In this document: piece after piece, positions 50,121-59,074 of the stretch
How the letters are laid out: every line of letters starts with the position of its first letter
Numbering within the stretch: position 1 is the stretch's first letter
Assembly: GCF_003862495.1 (NCBI RefSeq)
Contig: NZ_RRCH01000003.1
Coordinates: 1-64,000 of the forward strand
Source of the DNA: Halocatena pleomorpha
GTDB taxonomy: Archaea > Halobacteriota > Halobacteria > Halobacteriales > Haloarculaceae
Reading direction: 5' to 3'
Length of the DNA: 64,000 nucleotides
The notes under the pieces: model-generated
Databases searched by the model: none
What the model saw: the letters and a program-made list of their open reading frames with translations, nothing else
Told to the model about the DNA's origin: nothing
Program-made: the position numbers and the translations under genes

Positions 50121-51299
50121 ATGGATCGGGATGCGGTTATCGAATACGTAGGTCGGTGTCAACAGCTCATCGAGTCATCACTTCGAATGGACGAAGAGAA
50201 CTCAAAGGTCAAACTCGTCCATCCGTTCCTCAGACTCCTCGGCTGGGATCTCTACTCAACCGAAGTCGTGCTAGAATACACCGTTCCGATGGCTTCCGGT
50301 AGCACCCACGTTGATTATGCCCTCCTCGTCGGGGAAACTCCTGTCATGTTCGTAGAGGTAAAGCCTGTTCGTACTGCTTTGACCGACGAGAACGTTCAAC
50401 AGTTGCGTAGCTACATGCGACAGGAACTCGATGTCGACTGGGGACTCCTCACCAACGGAAAGTCGTTCGAAGTGCTCACTAAAGTTCCCTCGAAGAGCAG
50501 CGGGGAGGAGGTGTCAGTCGTCCAGTTCGGCCTTGGTGACCTTCCGGAGAATCCCGGTGTACTGGAACTGCTTTCAAAGGAATCGATCCGTTCAGGACAG
50601 TCCGATGAAATAGCAGAACAAGTCGCGCAGACGAACCGAGCGATTCGACACTTTCAAGAAAATGAAGGTGATGTTACCGAGTCTATCGTCGAGACGGTGG
50701 AAATGGAGGTGGGAACACTGACGATCGATCTTGAAGAACAAACCCGTGAGTTCGTACAACGTCTCATCTCAGTTCTTCAGGAGCAACGACAGTTTGTTAA
50801 TCAGGAACCAGCTATCAGTTCCAGTGGGGAATCAAGAGTACCAAATATCACTAATCAGTCAGAACCGATCGAAGACCACGTCAATGGTACGATAGCTCGA
50901 ACCGGGATTGATGGAGATCCGAGCAGCAATGTCGCGGTTTTTCCTGCTAAAGAATCCGGGCTTCCCCTTCTCAAGGAAAACGAAGCGTGGGGGTTCGCTC
51001 GAATTGGAAGAGAATTCGATTACGTGGCGATGTATATTACAGGCGACGTTCGGGCTGTGAAATACTTCGCAACAGTGGACGCTGTGATGACACCTGAAGC
51101 GGCTCCGCTGATGCGAGAACCGTCCGATTACGTAGACCAAGACGAGATAGCAGACGACAAGATGGTCGTAGTCTTCGAAAAAGGATCGCTCTACGAACTC
51201 GAAACTCCAATTCCGTATGAGAACAAGTATCCACAGAGCCTTCGATACACGACACTCGGTGACGTTCAAGACGCAGAAACAACCGATGACTTGTTCTAA
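50121..51299 (+). CDS. Orphan nuclease-fold protein with HsdR N-terminal domain
   Basis: A 392-residue protein. Residues 8-150 are the type I restriction HSDR_N domain with a PD-(D/E)xK site: D65 in STHVDYALLV, then E79 and K81 in MFVEVKPV, and a trailing QLRSYMRQE helix. Residues 190-250 look helical, and about 285-385 form a separate beta-rich domain of unknown type. No hsdM, hsdS or helicase gene is adjacent, so it is not a classical restriction subunit. Related stand-alone proteins are common in haloarchaea and unstudied; defence or DNA repair are both possible. Confidence 0.8.
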   Translation: MDRDAVIEYVGRCQQLIESSLRMDEENSKVKLVHPFLRLLGWDLYSTEVVLEYTVPMASGSTHVDYALLVGETPVMFVEVKPVRTALTDENVQQLRSYMRQELDVDWGLLTNGKSFEVLTKVPSKSSGEEVSVVQFGLGDLPENPGVLELLSKESIRSGQSDEIAEQVAQTNRAIRHFQENEGDVTESIVETVEMEVGTLTIDLEEQTREFVQRLISVLQEQRQFVNQEPAISSSGESRVPNITNQSEPIEDHVNGTIARTGIDGDPSSNVAVFPAKESGLPLLKENEAWGFARIGREFDYVAMYITGDVRAVKYFATVDAVMTPEAAPLMREPSDYVDQDEIADDKMVVVFEKGSLYELETPIPYENKYPQSLRYTTLGDVQDAETTDDLF

Positions 51300-51376
51300 T
51301 TATTCTTCAATATATGAAAGATATATAATCGTATAATTCGCATTCTATTCATAGATCTGCTCGAAAACTCAATCAC

Positions 51377-51460
51377 TGCGTGGGACCGGATTTGAACCGG
51401 CGGACCCCTACGGGACAGCGTCCTAAGCGCTGCGCCGTTTCCTAGCTTGGCTACCCACGC
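51377..51460 (-). tRNA. tRNA-Leu (anticodon TAG)
   Basis: On the minus strand the acceptor stem GCGTGGG/CCCACGC closes with discriminator A. The anticodon stem CAGCG/CGCTG encloses CTTAGGA, giving anticodon TAG. A long variable arm (about 12 nt, CCCGTAGGGG region) marks it as class II. The T arm is CCGGTTCAAATCCGG. No intron or encoded CCA. Confidence 0.95.
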
Positions 51461-51575
51461 GCACCCGAACGTACAACGATGGGTGAAAAAAGCCTGTCGT
51501 TACTACGGCAATCCGTGCTACCACACCTCACAAAGGTTTACTCCGATCCTGACCGATAGATCGGTAGAGCGAATC

Positions 51576-51884
51576 ATGTACCGCGCTCGGGAGCAGGTGG
51601 AAAACGAGCGATGGCTCGCGGAGATCGAACGGGCGACCAAGCAGTTAGATCTCGACGCGACGGTCGGATCACGCGCGACGGATCTGTTTCTCTCGACAGT
51701 GCCTGACGCCGAGCGATCGAAACGCGCTACGGTGGCAGCCAGTCTGTACGCTGGCGCGCTCATCGAAGGCGATCGTCGGTCACAACAGGCCGTTGCAGAC
51801 GTAGTCGGCGTGTCACGGCTGACGATCCAACAACGCTGGAAACAACTCATCGAAGAAGCCGGACTACGACCGCCGAAATGGTGA
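51576..51884 (+). CDS. Mini TFB-like cyclin-fold protein
   Basis: A 102-residue protein resembling one cyclin repeat of transcription factor B. It begins MYRAREQVENERWLAEIERATKQLDL; SKRATVAASLYAGALIEGDRRSQQAVADVVGVSRLTIQQRWKQL is the repeat core with the C-terminal helix-turn-helix. The N-terminal zinc ribbon, B-finger and first cyclin repeat of a complete TFB are missing. The start ATG 51576 is chosen; upstream frame lies in the tRNA-Leu gene. It may modulate transcription or be a specialised DNA-binding protein. Convergent with coaD, 2 bp apart. Confidence 0.72.
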   Translation: MYRAREQVENERWLAEIERATKQLDLDATVGSRATDLFLSTVPDAERSKRATVAASLYAGALIEGDRRSQQAVADVVGVSRLTIQQRWKQLIEEAGLRPPKW

Positions 51885-51886
51885 GA

Positions 51887-52378
51887 TCATCGCTCGGAGG
51901 TTGGACGTCCTTGACGCTCAGGAGTGAGTGTCCCGTGTTCGTCGATCTCGCCCTTCACGATTCGGGTGCTTGAGATACGGTCGCCGTCCTCAGCTGCGAG
52001 GTGGTCAATGACAACGATTTCAAGCGGGTCAAGCCCCCGGTCTGTTCGAATCCGGTTGATCGTCTTCCCCGTCGGTCTAGTCTCTGGGGAGACGATGAGA
52101 TACTCAAAGCCCGGGTCAGTCGCAATACCGGTCGGTTCGTTGAGTCGTCGGATCTCGAACTGACCGCCACGCCGATCAGCAATTCGTTCGAGTTCGCGTT
52201 TCAGATCACGTTTCCGCTCCTCGAACGGACGGATGTGGCGTTGTTCGTTGCGGGTTTGGGGCGCTAATTCGTCGCTCGTGAGACCGACGGTAACATCACC
52301 GAGTTGGAACGCCCGATCAAACAACTCCCTATGGCCGTCGTGAACCGGATCGAACGTCCCCCCTAACGCGACTTGCAT
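51887..52378 (-). CDS. coaD: Phosphopantetheine adenylyltransferase (archaeal type)
   Basis: A 163-residue enzyme making dephospho-CoA from 4'-phosphopantetheine and ATP. It begins MQVALGGTFDPVHDGHRELF, with the nucleotidyltransferase T/HxGH motif as DPVHDGH. PTGIATDPGFEYLIVSPETRPTG and the ISSTRIVKGEI motif (the ISSTxI signature) follow. Start 52378 gives the family N-terminus; ATG 52390 is 4 codons upstream. It is transcribed in the same direction as a regulator gene, 84 bp upstream. Confidence 0.93.
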   Translation of the reverse strand: MQVALGGTFDPVHDGHRELFDRAFQLGDVTVGLTSDELAPQTRNEQRHIRPFEERKRDLKRELERIADRRGGQFEIRRLNEPTGIATDPGFEYLIVSPETRPTGKTINRIRTDRGLDPLEIVVIDHLAAEDGDRISSTRIVKGEIDEHGTLTPERQGRPTSER

Positions 52379-52462
52379 ACGTTCGGTCATGCGTCGCCCA
52401 TGGCTTAGTGGCTTCGGCTCGTACGCTTCTGTCCCGCTCGCTCGAACAATCGCGACCGTGAC

Positions 52463-53041
52463 TCACTCCCCGTCGGATCCGGACTTAGTTTCCGTGACGG
52501 AGACCGAGATGGGAGCCTGCTGTCTGGCGTGCGCTTGATCTGGATCTTCTTCGTGGTGCTGTGTATCCCCTGCCCCACGGGGCGAGACGTGAGACCCAGA
52601 CTGACGATCGGAGCTGTTCTTGACGCCGAGTAGTTCGTCGAGTACGAACACTGTGTTCAGTTTTTCCTGTATCGGTTCGAGAATGTCAAGCACTAACTCC
52701 GTTGGCGGAATGCTTTCATAGACGTACCGGTAATCATCGGCGTTCAGGGTGCACTCGGAGCGTTCGACAGTTCCCTCCTCGTGTAACACCGCAAGCGATT
52801 CCCGAACTGTGCTCGGATACAACCCCGTTCCTGTTGCGATCTCCTCGCTCGTCGCTCCCGGCTGCTGGCGGAGATACAGGTAAATACGAGCGTGCGTATC
52901 GGTACCGAGGATCCACGTCAACAACTCGACGAGCGATTCATCCACCTCCCCCGTGGCGGCGCTCCGCCTGAGTTGCGGATTGCCGGAGTCGCACTGTTCA
53001 ACATCTATCCGACGTTCATCTCGTGTGTCGTTCGGGGACAT
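52463..53041 (-). CDS. Winged-helix transcriptional regulator (ArsR/TrmB-like)
   Basis: A 192-residue protein. The DNA-binding domain occupies residues 38-110 (LVELLTWILGTDTHARIYLYL; ATSEEIATGTGLYPSTVRESLAVLHEEGTVER). A short helical region follows (PPTELVLDILEPIQEKLNTVF), then a disordered tail rich in His, Asp, Gln and Ser. This gene is a regular neighbour of coaD in haloarchaea. No ligand site is recognised. Confidence 0.8.
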   Translation of the reverse strand: MSPNDTRDERRIDVEQCDSGNPQLRRSAATGEVDESLVELLTWILGTDTHARIYLYLRQQPGATSEEIATGTGLYPSTVRESLAVLHEEGTVERSECTLNADDYRYVYESIPPTELVLDILEPIQEKLNTVFVLDELLGVKNSSDRQSGSHVSPRGAGDTQHHEEDPDQAHARQQAPISVSVTETKSGSDGE

Positions 53042-53294
53042 GGCTCAGTCACTGTGCATGTTGACGAAACTCTCGGATAAAAACCCTTGCTTGTATGGAT
53101 CAGTGAGACGGAATTGTTCGAGAATAATCACCTATAGGGTATACTCACAATAATTTACAGAGTTAATGAGGACGTGTTTCTGAAGGAATCTCTGATCGGG
53201 GCTACTGCTTTCCATACCAGATCACACTGGTGCTGTCCATCGTTCATACGTCAACCTATCATTTTTCGATCGTTGCTTCCTGATACAGCTACGA

Positions 53295-53855
53295 ATGGAG
53301 ACCGCGCGACCACAGTCAACGCGAAAAACTCGAAACGGGCTAATGAGCGCAATCGCTCTCCTCGGAGGGAGTCTGTTACTCGCGGGATGTGTCGGGATGT
53401 ATCGCCTGTTTTCGTACGTCGCGGCGTTGTTTATCGTCGCGGTACTCGGAACAGCCTCGCTCGAACGAAATGGCAGTGAACTTGATCTTGCACCGTACTC
53501 TCGGTTAGTGCTCGGTCTGGGTACGATCTTCTTCAGCGGGTTGACAGGGATCTGGTTCGGCTGGCACCTTAGAACGACGGACTACACGTATCTGCTCGGG
53601 TTGCCTACTTCAACGATGACGTACGTCGTCTTTCTCTGGTTGCTTCCGATCTTCGGTGCGGTGTACTACGCGCTCGTGTTCCCATCGACCGGAAGAAGAC
53701 AAATAGTTGATAGTATCCTGCGTGACTGTGGACGAGCACAGCGAGCAACACGGTACCCCCTCGTCCCCCCTCACGAGCACAAGCGACTCGTTTCTCAATA
53801 TCGGCGCGGCGGCCATCTCCCGGGACCTCCCACGCGCACAGGGACGACCGATTGA
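53295..53855 (+). CDS. Small membrane protein of a sodium:solute symporter pair (C-terminus altered)
   Basis: A 186-residue protein with four TM segments near residues 18-36, 40-55, 68-90 and 105-130. LGLPTSTMTYVVFLWLLPIFGAVYYALVF is typical of the small companion subunits encoded before haloarchaeal SSF transporters. The last ~55 residues (from about RRQIVDSILRDCG) are unlike a membrane subunit and read the downstream symporter DNA in another frame. This tail is probably an artefact of the deletion in the next gene. Confidence 0.6.
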   Translation: METARPQSTRKTRNGLMSAIALLGGSLLLAGCVGMYRLFSYVAALFIVAVLGTASLERNGSELDLAPYSRLVLGLGTIFFSGLTGIWFGWHLRTTDYTYLLGLPTSTMTYVVFLWLLPIFGAVYYALVFPSTGRRQIVDSILRDCGRAQRATRYPLVPPHEHKRLVSQYRRGGHLPGPPTRTGTTD

Positions 53856-54243
53856 AGACGACACGACGGAGCTTCGAGTGACCCAGACTGCTCTCGCGGG
53901 TATTATCCTCATTTCGACGCTCATCGTCTACTTCTCGGAGACACTAGTTGGCATACTCGGCACTATCGGGTGGGGATTTTTCGCAGCGACGTTTTTTGCT
54001 GTCGTGGCGCTCGGATTGAACTGGACTGGTGCGATCAAGGAAGGGGCGACCACCGCGCTTGTCAGTGGTTTGGTGATTAACTTGTTTTACAGTGCTGTGC
54101 CCCGAATCTCCGAGGCGGCTGGATTTGACGGTATCGCTACGGCGATCATGGGGCTGTACCCGTTTCCGGAGTCATTCCCGGTCGGAACGGTCGCGTTGCT
54201 TGTCACTATTGTTCTTTTCGTCGCTGTGTCGATTGTAACCTAA
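53707..54243 (+). pseudogene. Sodium:solute symporter (SSF) with a large internal deletion
   Basis: From about 53773 the frame encodes TSTSDSFLNIGAAAISRDLPRAQGRP, the conserved core near TM8 of SSF symporters, then four more TM helices (TALAGIILISTLIVYFSE; GWGFFAATFFAVVALGLNWTG; ALVSGLVINLFY; FPVGTVALLVTIVLFVAVS). The first ~370 residues expected for a complete SSF transporter, including the substrate and sodium site helices, are missing. A short N-terminus (VDEHSEQHGTPSSP) is joined to the core. An ATG at 53707 lets it be read, but a 178-residue fragment is unlikely to transport. Confidence 0.75.
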
Positions 54244-54287
54244 AAGGGTCGGACAGTGCCTGAAGATATCGCCATCCTTATCGAACG

Positions 54288-54680
54288 ATGACGACGAACG
54301 AGCAGCGTCTTTCGCAGTTCACAGGCTGGTTCCAGCGGCGGCCGACACCGCTCGCGTTCTGGGAACTGCTCGTGACCGACCGCCGTATCGTCTGGTGTTT
54401 CGTCGGTGAGTCGTTCAAATCACTTCTCCTGCGAGCAGACACGGGCGAACGCGGCCGTCGAGAACTCGAGCGTATGACTCCCGAAGGCGCATTGGCGCTT
54501 AACCGACGGAATTTCGCGGTGTCGCTCGCAGCGCTTCGCTCCGTTCGTCTTCGAGAACGGTCGTGGCTCCGACGCACCACGCTGACTGTGACGTGGGATG
54601 ACGACGACGCCACGACCACAGTTAGACTGTACGGCACGCACTCGCGGGCGTCACCCGCCGACGTCGTTTGGACACTCTAG
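54288..54680 (+). CDS. Hypothetical protein, PH-like appearance
   Basis: A 130-residue soluble protein. It starts MTTNEQRLSQFTGWFQRRPT; WELLVTDRRIVWCFVGESFKSLLLRAD suggests the first strands of a PH-like (bPH) fold and TTLTVTWDDDDATTTVRLYG the last. The middle is basic and helical. The family is not recognised. It follows the broken symporter gene on the same strand with a 44-bp gap. Confidence 0.55.
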   Translation: MTTNEQRLSQFTGWFQRRPTPLAFWELLVTDRRIVWCFVGESFKSLLLRADTGERGRRELERMTPEGALALNRRNFAVSLAALRSVRLRERSWLRRTTLTVTWDDDDATTTVRLYGTHSRASPADVVWTL

Positions 54681-54769
54681 AAGCGACCTGAACTTACCCA
54701 CGTCGATATCACGATCGAAACGCCACGACTCGTATGATCGTCGTTTCTGATCCCGGTTCTTTCTATACG

Positions 54770-55549
54770 CTACTCTCGACGCTCGTCTGTGTCGACCGAC
54801 GAAAACAGACTAACTGCCCGACTGAGGACCTTCCGCTCGGCGCGCCGCAAGTTCTTCGAAACCCCTGTCTTCGAAATGTCGAACACATCAGTCAACGTTT
54901 CGAGCGTTGCATCGCGGGGCGTTCGAAAGTATCCCCTTTCGACTGCCACCTCGAGTGTCTGGCGTTCGGTGTCAGAAAGCTCCCGACACACGTCAAGGAA
55001 CCCTTTCGCCGCGTCGATGTGTTGGATAACGTCAAGGTACTCTTCGAACGACGTATCATTTCGCGTTTCGATCTTGAAATCGTTTTTCGTCGAAAGGTCA
55101 GATAAGGCGGCATCGGCAGCTACATCTGTGTCGAAGCCGACGCTCCAGCGCTCGCTTCCCCCACGAATTTGGAACGGCCCTGTGATGTAGCCGTCATGTT
55201 TCCGGATCGTTCCCATCGCGTTCGTCTGACCGATCGATGATTTGATCACCGCCGTCTCGCCGCGCCGTGAGAGCAACTCGAACCCCATCATCCCGTTGTG
55301 ACGTTGTAACGCCTCGAACCCATTTGTCAGCGCACCGCGATCCGCACCTGTGATGAGGATCCGTGTTTCGAGTTCCTCCTGAGCAGTGTTGAAATCCCAG
55401 TGCATCGTGTGAAACGACACATCGATGTCATCAGTCACGTCGATGTACGGACAATCGTACTGTATCATGTCCATTGTTACCGAGATCATATCGTTTCCCA
55501 TTCTTAACCATGAATAATAAGGGTTGTCATCGATCATATTGTCGTTCAT
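54770..55549 (-). CDS. Bat-type HTH-10 transcriptional regulator
   Basis: A 259-residue regulator. The N-terminal ~190 residues form the bacterio-opsin-activator-like effector domain (VTMDMIQYDCPYIDVTDDID; GFELLSRRGETAVIKSSIG; SERWSVGFDTDVA). The C-terminal HTH-10 reads LSDTERQTLEVAVERGYFRTPRDATLETLTDVF and ISKTGVSKNLRRAERKVL. Start 55549 (MNDNMIDDN) gives a normal HTH-10 protein. It is divergent from the SDR gene, with 46 bp between starts, so it probably controls that gene. Confidence 0.88.
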   Translation of the reverse strand: MNDNMIDDNPYYSWLRMGNDMISVTMDMIQYDCPYIDVTDDIDVSFHTMHWDFNTAQEELETRILITGADRGALTNGFEALQRHNGMMGFELLSRRGETAVIKSSIGQTNAMGTIRKHDGYITGPFQIRGGSERWSVGFDTDVAADAALSDLSTKNDFKIETRNDTSFEEYLDVIQHIDAAKGFLDVCRELSDTERQTLEVAVERGYFRTPRDATLETLTDVFDISKTGVSKNLRRAERKVLSRAVSLFSSVDTDERRE

Positions 55550-55595
55550 ATGTGAACCCCGTGTTTTTCGCCTAATTCTCTCGAACAATGCGGCG

Positions 55596-56465
55596 ATGTC
55601 TGAATCAGCTAACGAGCAGCGGGTTGCCTCACCGACAGCATCGGCCGATGAGATTCTCAAAATCGACGACTACCGGTTTACTGAAGAAAGCGTCTGTATC
55701 GTGACTGGGGCCGGTTCTGGGATCGGGCGGGCGACAGCCATCGCGCTGGCGGGCAACGGGATGACCGTCGTTGGGACCGACATCGACGAATCGAGCCTTG
55801 CGGAAACCGCCGATCGGGTGGTGGCGCTCGATCTCGATGGGACGTTCGAACAAGTTGGTGCCGATCTCACCAGCGACGCCGATCTCAAGCGCATCGTCAC
55901 GACAGCGGCCGACCATGGATCGATCCGATATCTCGCCAACGTCGCCGGAATTCAGCACATCGACCCGATTGAGGCGTTCCCGATGGACACCTATGACGCG
56001 ATGCACCAGATCATGCTCCGGGCACCGCTCTACCTCTCGAAACTCTGTCTGCCCCATATCCGATCAACCGACGATGGTGTCGGCTGTGTCGGCAACATGT
56101 GTTCTGCACACGGTCACTACGTCACTGCGGATAAGGTCGCGTACAACATCACGAAGTTCGGGCTTCGCGGACTGACCCAATCGATCGCAGCTGAAGGGAA
56201 CGGAACGGTTCGCTCGTTTTCAGTCAGCACGGGCTACGTGAAGACGCCGCTCGTCACCGATCAGCTCTCAGATACGGCCGACCAGCGCGGCCTTTCCGTT
56301 GATGCGGTGATCGAGGATGTGATGCTCGGACAGGCACGAGCGACGGAGATGATGACGCCGATCGACGTTGCAAACCTGTTCGTGTTCGGGTTTTCGAAAC
56401 ACGCTGCCCACCTCAACGGTGGCGATCTGCTGTTCGACGACGGCATGACGCTCACCTACGAGTAG
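55596..56465 (+). CDS. Short-chain dehydrogenase/reductase (3-hydroxybutyrate dehydrogenase-like)
   Basis: A 289-residue SDR. The cofactor loop is VTGAGSGIGRATAIALAG near residue 40. NVAGIQ follows near 117. The catalytic set is serine in MCSAHGHYV, tyrosine in VAYNITKFGL (YxxxK) near residue 180. GDLLFDDGMTLTYE ends the protein. The first ~28 residues are extra and polar. Length and motifs suit an alcohol or hydroxy-acid dehydrogenase; D-3-hydroxybutyrate is one possible substrate. Start 55596 (MSESANEQ). Divergent from the Bat-type regulator. Confidence 0.88.
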   Translation: MSESANEQRVASPTASADEILKIDDYRFTEESVCIVTGAGSGIGRATAIALAGNGMTVVGTDIDESSLAETADRVVALDLDGTFEQVGADLTSDADLKRIVTTAADHGSIRYLANVAGIQHIDPIEAFPMDTYDAMHQIMLRAPLYLSKLCLPHIRSTDDGVGCVGNMCSAHGHYVTADKVAYNITKFGLRGLTQSIAAEGNGTVRSFSVSTGYVKTPLVTDQLSDTADQRGLSVDAVIEDVMLGQARATEMMTPIDVANLFVFGFSKHAAHLNGGDLLFDDGMTLTYE

Positions 56466-56466
56466 T

Positions 56467-57636
56467 CTACAGCGTGAGCGTCCGACAGAGGGCATCGAGA
56501 CCGTCCTCGCGGTGAATGCGCCGCTGCCGGTGGGCACCGCTTTCCCCGTCGTACAGCCGTCGAAGCCCAGTAATATCGAGTCGTTCACACTCGCGTTCGA
56601 CGATCTCCCCGAGATCGACGACGCCCGCACAGTCGCGGTCGATAAACGCCGCGTCGTGACCGTGGCGGATCGCCCGCCACTTGTTCTCATCGAGCGTTTC
56701 CCGTCGGTGGCGTCTCGCGGTCTCCTGGGCGCGTTCGCCATCCTCATAGCGCGCGGCGTAGTCCATGACGAGCGCGTGGGTGTACTCGACGAACGCGAGC
56801 ACACGCTCCGGGTCGGCCTGTGCGTCGGGCGTCCGGATCTCGACAGTCCCGTGGACGGAGTGCGGCCGCACCTCATACCACAGCTCACCCCGGTCCCGGA
56901 TCGAACCGGAGTCGAGCATCAGTCGTTCGAGATCGAGGAAATCCTCGAAGGAATCGAACGCCGTCGGCATCCCGGTGTTGGGTAGCCCTTCGAAGATCTT
57001 CGCCCGTGCAGACGCGAGTCCGGTGTCGTAGCCGTTCCAAAACGGGGAGTTGGCCGACAGTGCGAGCATAATTGGAAGATGCCACCGGAGACGGTTTGCG
57101 ATCCATGTCGCCTTGTCCGCGTTGTCGACACCGACGTGGACGTGTAGCCCTGTCGTCGTGTTGCGGTGTTGGGGATACTGAATCCGGTCGAGTTGTGATC
57201 GGTATCGGGGCTTCTGTGCGTGTTCGAGTTCACGCCACTTCGCGGCTGGGTGGAGTCCGGCGGCCGCAATATTGTAGCCGTGCGCCTCGGCGTGGTCGAC
57301 CAATGCAGTTCGAACTGTTCGGAGTGTGTCCTCGGCGCTGTCGAGCCGTTCGATCACCGGTGTCTGTGTCTCGATAACGCATTTGAACAGCTCGTGATCC
57401 AGCCGTTCCGCAAGAATCGCCGGTGGCGTGCTCTCATAGATGAGTGCATCAGTTCCGGCTGTCGGCCGACCATGCTCATCGACGACGTAGAACTCCTCTT
57501 CGATGCCGATCGTTCCCAACTGGTCGAACGCCTCTGGGGAGCCGATCTCCGTCACGTCGTCGGATCCCGACGGTCGTTCCGCGGTCGTCTCGGCAGTCGT
57601 CCCCGTCGGTCGTTCACCGTCCCGCTGCGATGTCAT
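56467..57636 (-). CDS. gshA: Gamma-glutamylcysteine ligase (GCS2 family)
   Basis: A 389-residue enzyme joining glutamate to cysteine; haloarchaea accumulate the product gamma-glutamylcysteine as their main thiol. [18 protein letters not shown] is the GCS2 opening. [18 protein letters not shown] and [20 protein letters not shown] lie centrally, and [19 protein letters not shown] near residue 280. An N-terminal ~35-residue polar extension precedes the core. Start 57636 (MTSQRDGE) is chosen; the frame is open upstream but not protein-like. Confidence 0.92.
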   Translation of the reverse strand: MTSQRDGERPTGTTAETTAERPSGSDDVTEIGSPEAFDQLGTIGIEEEFYVVDEHGRPTAGTDALIYESTPPAILAERLDHELFKCVIETQTPVIERLDSAEDTLRTVRTALVDHAEAHGYNIAAAGLHPAAKWRELEHAQKPRYRSQLDRIQYPQHRNTTTGLHVHVGVDNADKATWIANRLRWHLPIMLALSANSPFWNGYDTGLASARAKIFEGLPNTGMPTAFDSFEDFLDLERLMLDSGSIRDRGELWYEVRPHSVHGTVEIRTPDAQADPERVLAFVEYTHALVMDYAARYEDGERAQETARRHRRETLDENKWRAIRHGHDAAFIDRDCAGVVDLGEIVERECERLDITGLRRLYDGESGAHRQRRIHREDGLDALCRTLTL

Positions 57637-57667
57637 ATCCGAACTCCCGCCTCCGGTGGATAAACAC

Positions 57668-58525
57668 TTACTTTCCGCGGTCGTCCACAGACGCGAGGAA
57701 CGGACGGACCACATCGACTACCGCGTCGGGACGCTCCCGAGGTGCCCAGTGACCACACTCAGACAACACACGAAGCTCGACAGACGGAACGAGCATGGCT
57801 GCTCTCTGTGCCCAGTCGACAGGGACGAATGCGTCGTGTTCGCCGTGGACGAACAGGGTAGGGACTGAGAGTGTGTGGAGCACGTCGACGTAGTTGGTTC
57901 GGACGCCCCAGCGATCGAGTTCGGCCCGCTGGAACGCCTGCCACGCGTCTGTTGCGTCCGGTCGTTCGAGTTGTACGAGCACGTCGTTGAGCAAGTCAGC
58001 AGTGATGTTGGATGGATGAACGGTGAGACACACGCTCAGTAGCGCCAACAACCGACTCCGGCGGACGAGCCACCACAGCGGTGTGGAGAGCGAGACTCCG
58101 AGGATCAACGTGATTGGGTGGCCCGGAACAGTGCTGCCCAAGCCGTGGCTGTCGATGGCGACCAGTCGATGGACCCGTGCAGGGTGGGCGAGCGCGTAGC
58201 CGAGCGCAATGCCGCCACCGAGAGAGACACCGACCAGCGCCGGCTGCTCGACACCGACGGCATCAAGAAACCCATCGAGCACCTCGATATAGTACTCGGT
58301 CGTCGGCGTCCGTTCTGGCGGATCGCTCTCCCCGTATCCGGGCCAGTCCAGTGCGTACACGCGAAACGATTCCGACAGCGCAGGCCGAACGTCCCGCCAC
58401 GAAACAGTTGTCGCGTCGAATCCTCCACCGTGTAACAGGACGACCGGCGGCGCGTTCTCCGGTCCGGAGACGATGTACGAAACAGCCACGCGACCGATAC
58501 GGACCGTTCGTCTCGAACCCACCAT
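57668..58525 (-). CDS. Alpha/beta hydrolase
   Basis: A 285-residue hydrolase. The oxyanion HG motif is [16 protein letters not shown] near residue 28, the nucleophile elbow is [11 protein letters not shown] with serine near residue 101, the acid is in [11 protein letters not shown] near 232, and the histidine in [12 protein letters not shown] near 260. The cap domain lies around residues 130-205. Family members include esterases, epoxide hydrolases and carbon-carbon hydrolases. The substrate cannot be inferred. Confidence 0.9.
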   Translation of the reverse strand: MVGSRRTVRIGRVAVSYIVSGPENAPPVVLLHGGGFDATTVSWRDVRPALSESFRVYALDWPGYGESDPPERTPTTEYYIEVLDGFLDAVGVEQPALVGVSLGGGIALGYALAHPARVHRLVAIDSHGLGSTVPGHPITLILGVSLSTPLWWLVRRSRLLALLSVCLTVHPSNITADLLNDVLVQLERPDATDAWQAFQRAELDRWGVRTNYVDVLHTLSVPTLFVHGEHDAFVPVDWAQRAAMLVPSVELRVLSECGHWAPRERPDAVVDVVRPFLASVDDRGK

Positions 58526-58565
58526 ACGCCACCTACGGGGTCAGCGTACAAACCGTTCGCCTGTG

Positions 58566-59033
58566 CTACGGCCGGTCTTCCGATTCGGTAACGCGGACCA
58601 CGAGCGTGTCGTCCCTGTCACGGTGATCGTATGCCAGCTCTGTTCCGTCAGTAACGGTCGTGTACGTCGGATCAACAAGGCGCGGTGTGCCGCTTTCATC
58701 GCTCTCGACGCCGTACACCACACGGTGGGGCGCGTGCTCCTCGGGCGAGATCACTCCATCGCGGATTGCGGTCGCAAACTCCTGCGAGAGCCACTCCGTC
58801 TCACTGACAGAGGGTTCAAGAATGAGTGCGTCCTCGGCAAAGCGAGCGAGATACCAGCTCAGATCGTTACAGAACGAGACTGCAACCCCAAGACTGATCG
58901 TCTCGATCGCCACGGTGTTGGCGTACGGCCGTTCAAGCTCGTACGTCGCGAGCGCCTCGCGGGCGGTCTGTCGGGAGAGCAACTCCGTTCGGAGATCATG
59001 GTCTCCGTTCCCAACGAGACAGACCCGGGTCAT
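58566..59033 (-). CDS. DUF5804 family haloarchaeal protein
   Basis: A 155-residue soluble protein opening MTRVCLVGNGDHDLRTELLS. LSWYLARFAEDALILEPSV and FATAIRDGVISPEEHAP fit a small haloarchaeal family annotated as DUF5804. Start 59033 is used. It follows the S-adenosylmethionine synthetase gene on the same strand, 41 bp after its stop. Function unknown. Confidence 0.75.
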   Translation of the reverse strand: MTRVCLVGNGDHDLRTELLSRQTAREALATYELERPYANTVAIETISLGVAVSFCNDLSWYLARFAEDALILEPSVSETEWLSQEFATAIRDGVISPEEHAPHRVVYGVESDESGTPRLVDPTYTTVTDGTELAYDHRDRDDTLVVRVTESEDRP

Positions 59034-59074
59034 GGAGTGGATTTCACGGCGGGACGCTAAAGCGGTTTCCGTTC

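Noticed and set aside
54734-55105. A 123-codon plus-strand frame
   Set aside because: It is antisense to the HTH-10 domain of the Bat-type regulator, which explains the open frame.
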